Made by a program: the position numbers and the translations under genes. Below are positions 58,601 to 64,000 of a stretch of 64,000 bases of DNA, one piece after another. The notes under the pieces are model-generated. The model did not search any database, had not been told where the DNA came from, and saw only the letters and a list, made by a program, of their open reading frames with translations. The DNA is from Haliclona indistincta. Its lineage: Eukaryota; Porifera; Demospongiae; Haplosclerida; Chalinidae. The stretch covers positions 278,843 through 342,842 of the forward strand of contig OZ024789.1 of the NCBI GenBank assembly GCA_964017065.1. The letters are read 5' to 3'. The first letter of the stretch is position 1. Each line of letters opens with the position of its first letter.

Positions 58601-59726
58601 TCAGCTACATTTGGGCATACCTCTTCTATCATCAACTGGTGGTTCAATTACAAATTTTTCTTCAAGTATCTTGACCTCCTCTATTAGACCAGCATGTTGT
58701 AGAGCAGTGATCAGTGTTCCCCAGGTCAGTGGTCTAGGGTCGTGCTCCTGGTTAGCTCCTCTCAACCACTCATCGAGCAAATAGACTACCGGATCCGATT
58801 CTGTTTTCAAATCTTCTCTGATGTGACGAGGGAACCTCAATGCTATAGCTAGTCTAGCTACTCGTGGTTTGATCCGATCCATGATTCTGAAGGGAACAGT
58901 CCTTCCATCCTCACTAGTGTAGGACATGTACTGCAGCTCCTGGAGTGTTGGCTCTGCATCTACAAAAGATAGCAGAAGCTAGTGTGATCAATATGTATGC
59001 TAATATACCTCTATATATCGGTCCAGGATTCCGTTCTATGTCACCAGATGACAGCAGACGATGAGTAATGACTGCCACAAGCAACTGAGCTAGTGCGTGA
59101 CTTGTGATGAGTAGGGAAAAACAAAGAGAGGAGAACAGCACCCAGAACAAACAGGACCACAACCAAAACCAGCCAGGATCGTGTGAGCATTCCTCCTCGT
59201 CCTCCTCCTCAAGTCCGTTCAAATATGACTCAAGTGAGAGCTTCAAATTTGACACAAGCGAGAACTCCTTCTTCTCCTCCACAACCTCCTTAAGTCTGTT
59301 CAAATATGACAAATATTTCGACAACTCGTCCTGACTATCCTCCTCCTCGTTCTTCTCGAATGCAGCTTCTATATTCTCAGTTAATTTCTCAACGTGTTCA
59401 CGTTTTGGCGAGCGTTTCGAGGCAATCGACAAGAATTTCCTCAGCGTATTCCGCGCGTTTCTCCCTATTGCTGTAGATCTTCCTCTGCAGCAGTCAAGAA
59501 CTAACGAGTGAAGACTATTATAAGTGTATTTACGGCCAGCTGTCGCATTAGCGAGCGTAGCCTTGCACCAAGGCCTTTGAGAGAGAGAATCAGCGAGTTC
59601 CAGACCACGATCCTCGCGATCGTCATGATCTATTGCACTACACCATAGATAGATAGTGACACCGTCCTTCACTATAGTACGTATGGTACTTGTACCTTTC
59701 CACGAGGAATTAATCGATGCAATCAT
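58601..59726 (-). CDS. Membrane-linked death-domain protein with 2A motif, paralogue 2
   Basis: Exon 1 (59726-59009, ATG at 59726) encodes 239 residues: a basic region, an acidic coiled-coil region about 115-180, then a Trp-rich hydrophobic segment (about 185-222, GWFWLWSCLFWVLFSSLCF). LLVAVITHRLLSS and GDIERNPGP follow at 228-236. Exon 2 (58959-58601, phase 1) encodes a death-type domain with FRIMDRIKPRVARLAIAL and WGTLITALQHAGLIEEVKIL. The 2A break would fall between Gly235 and Pro236. It would leave a membrane-anchored N-terminal protein and a free DD polypeptide of about 123 residues. The gene is complete from ATG to stop. Confidence 0.82.
59019..59045 (-). other. 2A translational recoding motif GDIERNPGP
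   Basis: Full 2A consensus. The flanks LLVAVITH and PI(F/Y)RG are shared with the motif at 43501-43527. Confidence 0.87.
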
Positions 59727-59884
59727 GATGCATGGCTTGGGATCGGATCAACTGTAAAGAACTGACAGTCGGACAAGCTAGGCTGCCAGGCTGGAGACCT
59801 CTGGGTGTACTATACTAATTATGGGCCTGTCACGTGAATAGCACGATTTCATAATGATTAATTAGAATTAGAATATAGAGTAAA

Positions 59885-61501
59885 TTATCTATATTCGGCC
59901 AACATGTATACGTACGCTATTGCCAGTAAAACCAACGCAGCTAAGACGGTGTCTGCCACAGCAAACTATAGCCACTTGCATGTGTAGAAGACACAGCAAA
60001 CCGTTAGCTCCAGCGTCCTTCCTGAAGGTGAACAAACAATAATAGACACGTGTACGAATTTCCCTAAGATCGGTAGAATCTCTGTATTTTCGTTTCACCA
60101 CTCGCTACGTCCAACGAAGTAGAGGAGCTGGCTAATTTAGTGCTGCTAGCATACACCCATCCTTGTGCTAAACGATGACCAGCAGAAGTAGCCGAACACT
60201 CTCCTTGAACACAAGAAAAACGCTACAACATCACCCCCGCTGACCCCTCAAAGATCGTCACTCAACAATACAGTAAAGTATTGTGCTTATGGAGAGCCAT
60301 AATAAAAATTATAATAATACGTCTCCATAAGCACAATACTTTACTGTATTGTTGATGACGATCTTTGAGGGGTCAGCGGGGGTGATGTTGTTGCGTTTTT
60401 CTTGTGTTCAAGGAGAGTGTTCGGCTACTTCTGCTGCAGACATTGCACGTGTATACACGATACACGAGTATTTACACGAAAAAAATTTGAAAAGTAAATA
60501 CATGTACATACACGATTGTTCTACAGTAGAGTACACGAAAATCATGTATTAACGTGTAGACCACACCCATTACTTAATTAACGTTACACGTGATTAACAC
60601 GGCAGCATGGGCAAGCAACTCTGACGTTACTATCGTGGAAGAACTAGAAGACATGTCTGAAATCGATCGAAAAAGCAGCCTCACCTGCCTCGTCGGCTAC
60701 CTCAGAAAGCAGGATCAACGACAAGTCGGTTACAGTACGCAATAAATTTAAAGTACGAAGTGTTTTACTATGCAACTGCAGCCTAAAGGATCAAAGAAGT
60801 TTATAGCCAAGTGCAAGCTTTGCCATAACCCGTACGGATTCACAATGAACTCGAAGGGAAATTTGCTCAAGCATCTACATGTACAATAAATGCATCCCAA
60901 GAACTTGGAAAATCACAAGAATGAACAGATAAAACAGCTTCTCGCCAGTCAGCAGACGCTACACAGAGACAGAAAATTGATTAGACATAAGCTAATTTTT
61001 AGAGAAACTAATTTTTTTGGAAATAAATACACGATTAAAAGAATTTTTTGGGAAAAGTAGACGATTTGTAAAAACACTGAGTAGATGTAGATACATGAAA
61101 ATGTTTAAGTAAATACAAGTACATACACGAAGAAAAAATGAAAATACAAGTAGATACAAGTAGATGAAAAATTGAGTAGATGTGCAATGTCTGTTCTGCT
61201 GGTCATCGTTTAGCACAAGGATGGGTGTATGCTAGCACCACTAAATTAGCCAGCTCCTCTACTTCGTTGGACGTAGCGAGTGGTGAAACGAAAATACAGA
61301 GATTCTACCGATCTTAGGGAAATTCGTACACGTGTCTAAATATTGTTTGTTCACCTTCAGGAAGGACGCTGGAGCTAACGGTTTGCTGTGTCTTCTACAC
61401 ATGCAAGTGGCTATAGTTTGCTGTGGCAGACACCGTCTTAGCTGCGTTGGTTTTGGCTGGCAATAGCGTACGAATATACATGTTGGCCGAATATAGATAA
61501 T
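59885..61501. repeat. Fold-back element with inner palindrome and hAT insertion
   Basis: The left arm 59885-60180 is the inverse of 61202-61501. Within it, 60181-60436 is a second palindrome (arms contain CTTTACTGTATTGTTGA). A hAT element is inserted at 60437-61193. Confidence 0.8.
60437..61193 (+). mobile_element. hAT transposon remnant with BED zinc finger
   Basis: Terminal inverted repeats CAGACATTGCAC, perfect over 12 bp, with the 8-bp duplication TTCTGCTG at 60429-60436 and 61194-61201. Around 60795-60890 the + strand reads FIAKCKLCHNPYGFTMNSKG then NLLKHLH, a BED-type C2H2 finger as found at the N-terminus of hAT transposases. The remaining transposase is deleted. Both ends carry repeated ACACGA / TACAAGTA words. 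Confidence 0.9.
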
Positions 61502-61502
61502 T

Positions 61503-62753
61503 GGGGCGAGCCTGAGCGAGCCCCACATTGATTGGCACAATGGCCCACGCGGCGGGGAATGTATCTATCTGGCTGGCTGGCTATCTGTCACGGGGTAGCG
61601 TTTGTCCTTTTCAATGTTCCCGAGAACTAGGAAACGCCCTCTTTAGCACGAGCGCACATTATAATTGGCGCTTGGTTTCAAACAAGCTGATATTACCTGG
61701 CATTCTGGCAATGACGCAGATGACTCAGGGACGACAACAACAGAGATCAGAGACACCTGAAAAGCAACAACTTTATACGACAAGGCCGCTACCAGAAAGT
61801 CGCCCGATGAACGTGAAAGCGGACGTGAAGCGACAAAAAGAATATCAAACTAAGGGCCTACCGGAGACGCCGGCGGAAAGCAGTAGCTGCAACAGAGCAA
61901 ACAGTAACTTAGGTACGTCTAATGAGCTCGTGTGTGATAGCAGTAGAGCCTGCAGTGAGTGAGGAGACCGAGGAAGTCACTCATCTGACAAAAGTCACTC
62001 ATCTCATCTTCCGGTACATTGTTCCCATGACGCCTAGGCAAGGATTGGAATACGCTCAGCAAGAGATAATTGGAGAAACTGCACCATATCTGCACTGATT
62101 CTATTCACCATCAACAAACCCATTAGCGCTGTTAAATATTAACATTATAGCACAGAAATCTGTGGTGAAACTGGTGTTCACATAATACAGACTTATCTAC
62201 TAAAAATAATCTGGACTCACCACATAACCTGGTGCAAATAATAATTATAAGTATAGGTTAACCCATGGCAACCGAGGCGGTACGCGATATAACCGAGGGG
62301 GTAATTTTTACCGCCCGAGGGCGCGAAGCGCACGAGGGCAGTAAAATTTACCCCGAGGTTATATCGCGTACCGCCGAGGTGCCATGGGTTAACCATTTTG
62401 TAGCCCAAGAAGCTGCTCTTATGGTTACTATACGAAGCGCTCAAGGTAGTAGAGCATCCATGGAAGTCACCAGAGGCTAATGACAGCGCGTTTCTGAAAG
62501 ACGGCAGTGTAATCTTGCGTGCGTTTTTCGACGACGCCATCTTGTTGCTACGGTGTTGCTATGTGACGTCACTTCCTGGAAAATATACGTATTTTCTATG
62601 GTATACGAGATATAACCACCGAGCGGCGCCTTTGATCTTACGGTAGCCTGGGCTACAATTTATGTTATACACTAACAAGCTAAAGGCTAAATTATTATAA
62701 TTTATGTTATACACTAACAAGGCTAAATTATATCAATGCTCAGGCTCGCCCCT
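61503..62753. mobile_element. Repeat family M, long copy
   Basis: Same termini as 34365-34746 (GGGGCGAGCCTGAGC and complement). The + strand 61690-61960 is open, encoding a basic, Gln/Arg-rich peptide without a recognised domain. Hairpin H7 (62257-62393) is inserted inside. Confidence 0.7.
62257..62393. repeat. GAGGGC-tip hairpin H7
   Basis: Near-perfect palindrome beginning GTTAACCCATGGCA and ending with the complement. The tip is CCCGAGGGCGCGAAGCGC. Confidence 0.88.
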
Positions 62754-63125
62754 GCCATTCCATGAATGTACTAGTTTACTCTATTCGGCCTGGGGGTCAT
62801 GGGCGTTATTTAGAATCATTTCCCCTCAATGCTAGATTCCGCGATCTTCTACTCTGTCAAAATGATAGAATCGTTTATCCTACAACTGTCTTACGTTGGG
62901 AAACAGGAAGGCCCATAGAGAGTTATCTTGAAAAGAAGTAATATTTATCTGGAAGCAGGTAATATTGCGTCAGTGGTGTCTCACTTATTCACGTTTAAAA
63001 TCACGCTGGGATTGCTACTAAAGTTTTCAAGCACAGGTTTATACACAGGTAGGGTTGGCAGATAATGTCGTTGTAACTACTAGATGCAAGAAAGCAACTC
63101 TAGCTATTCATCAAATATGACTTAA

Positions 63126-63391
63126 TACATGGTTTCGCGACAGAGGCGTGATGGAATGTTCGCGCTGAATATAATGAGAAAAACGCGCTATGACGAGGTG
63201 ACCGCCTACTGGTGGACAGGGTCCACGGATGAATTTCGCGGTAATATACTGATCTACTGTCAGCTTCGTATACGTTCGCGAATTTCATCCGTGGACCCTG
63301 TCCACCAGTAGGCGGTCACCTCGTCATAGCGCGTTTTTCTCATTATATTCAGCGCGAACATTCCATCACGCCTCTGTCGCGAAACCATGTA
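63126..63391. repeat. Near-perfect 266-bp palindrome
   Basis: Arms of about 115 bp from TACATGGTTTCGCGACAG to its complement, around a spacer of about 35 bp. Only one or two arm mismatches are visible, so it is young or gene-converted. Confidence 0.9.
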
Positions 63392-63392
63392 T

Positions 63393-63590
63393 AAATTTTC
63401 TTTGGTCAAAATCTTTTAATCCATCTAATCCTTGTTCTTTCCATTTCTTGTGTCCGTGTAATAAGTGTGTTCCTGTAGGTTTCTCCACATATTCTTTTGT
63501 ATAAGCATGTAATTTCTTCTTTTTTTCTTCTTTTCCATTTAGGCCATGAGCCAGAGCCCAAAAATTTGGCTTTTGGTATCATCTGGAGGG
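63393..63590 (-). CDS. Possible exon of unknown gene
   Basis: An open stretch of about 65 codons on the - strand reads NFWALAHGLNGKEEKKKKLH, then TKEYVEKPTGTHLLHGHKKW. It has normal-looking amino-acid composition and runs into the palindrome at 63391. No domain or convincing splice site was recognised. Confidence 0.25.
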
Positions 63591-64000
63591 ACTAAGGTTC
63601 ATAGTATTTTTTTAGAAGCCCTACACTTCTAGAATCAGAAAAGTGTGATAGCATTGCCGAAATAGTAGCTTTTGTGTTTTATCAAGGTTTTTGTATCTAC
63701 TGTTAGCAAGCTTGAATAATGATTAGGTAGTAATTAAATTCATGCTCCTCTAATCATATTCACAACAATGATTCTGATTATCAAGCAATGAAACTACTTA
63801 TACATGTACTTCATGCTGTAAGATTATCGAAGAAAGCTATATTAATACTTAGACTGTAGTGATCTGCTCTGAAGGCAGATGCCCTTGGCATGTCATAGCA
63901 AGATAAGGACATGTTTGTTCCTTGTGTGGAACTAAAACCCAGAGAAGATGGGTATAAAAAACAGCCTGAAGATGGGTATAAGTAACTTGCTGCTACATAC
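63591..64000. other. No recognisable gene
   Basis: AT-rich sequence with no open frame, repeat arm or domain that I can support. Confidence 0.4.

Overview
The window is animal nuclear DNA, most probably from a demosponge (Amphimedon-like). The evidence is spliced genes with short GT-AG introns, several death-domain (DD) genes, an ankyrin-Roc-COR-DD gene, a dense mix of metazoan transposons and many fold-back elements. The species call is inference. There are no rRNA, tRNA or CRISPR signals and no bacterial operons.

Host genes fall into two interleaved families. On the + strand are copies of a coiled-coil / F-box / WD40 gene: a decayed copy at 34-1821, a WD40 3' end at 15364-15827, and a long copy running from 43899 to beyond 56300. 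On the - strand are death-domain genes: a broken Roco-like C-terminus plus DD (1926-2865), a membrane-DD fragment (5731-6298), an ANK-Roc-COR-DD gene (15949-18826) and two DD paralogues (43058-43767 and 58601-59726). Twice, a WD40 3' end converges on a DD gene with only about 100 bp between stop codons, so the pair looks like a duplicated unit. Two orphan C-terminal gene pieces lie at 27277-28024 (coiled coil) and 33166-34027.

The most striking observation is that both DD paralogues at 43 and 59 kb carry a canonical 2A (StopGo) translational recoding motif, GDxExNPGP. It lies directly after a hydrophobic stretch and immediately before the DD exon. The motif is conserved although the N-terminal halves are unrelated. 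A third 2A sits at the N-terminus of a PHD-finger CR1/L2-like retrotransposon only 1.1 kb from the first. If functional, one mRNA would yield a membrane-associated N-terminal product and a free DD-only polypeptide.

Most of the rest is nested mobile DNA. It includes a Ty3/gypsy LTR element with a 5-bp target duplication, inside a giant hairpin (6878-15355). There is a PIF/Harbinger element with Myb-like and transposase genes (20899-23521) and a tyrosine-recombinase element resembling Cryptons (28847-30655). A Ngaro-type tyrosine-recombinase retrotransposon has intact-looking split direct repeats (35466-41489). A LINE lies at 44521-48760, two hAT remnants have 8-bp duplications, a Mutator-like MITE has a 9-bp duplication, and there are many fold-back elements. 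One widespread hairpin class has tips rich in GAGGGC/GCCCTC. The F-box gene at 43.9-56.3 kb has been hit in coding exons by a MITE and a hAT, so it is probably a pseudogene in this haplotype. A 200-bp assembly gap (Ns) is at 56435-56634.
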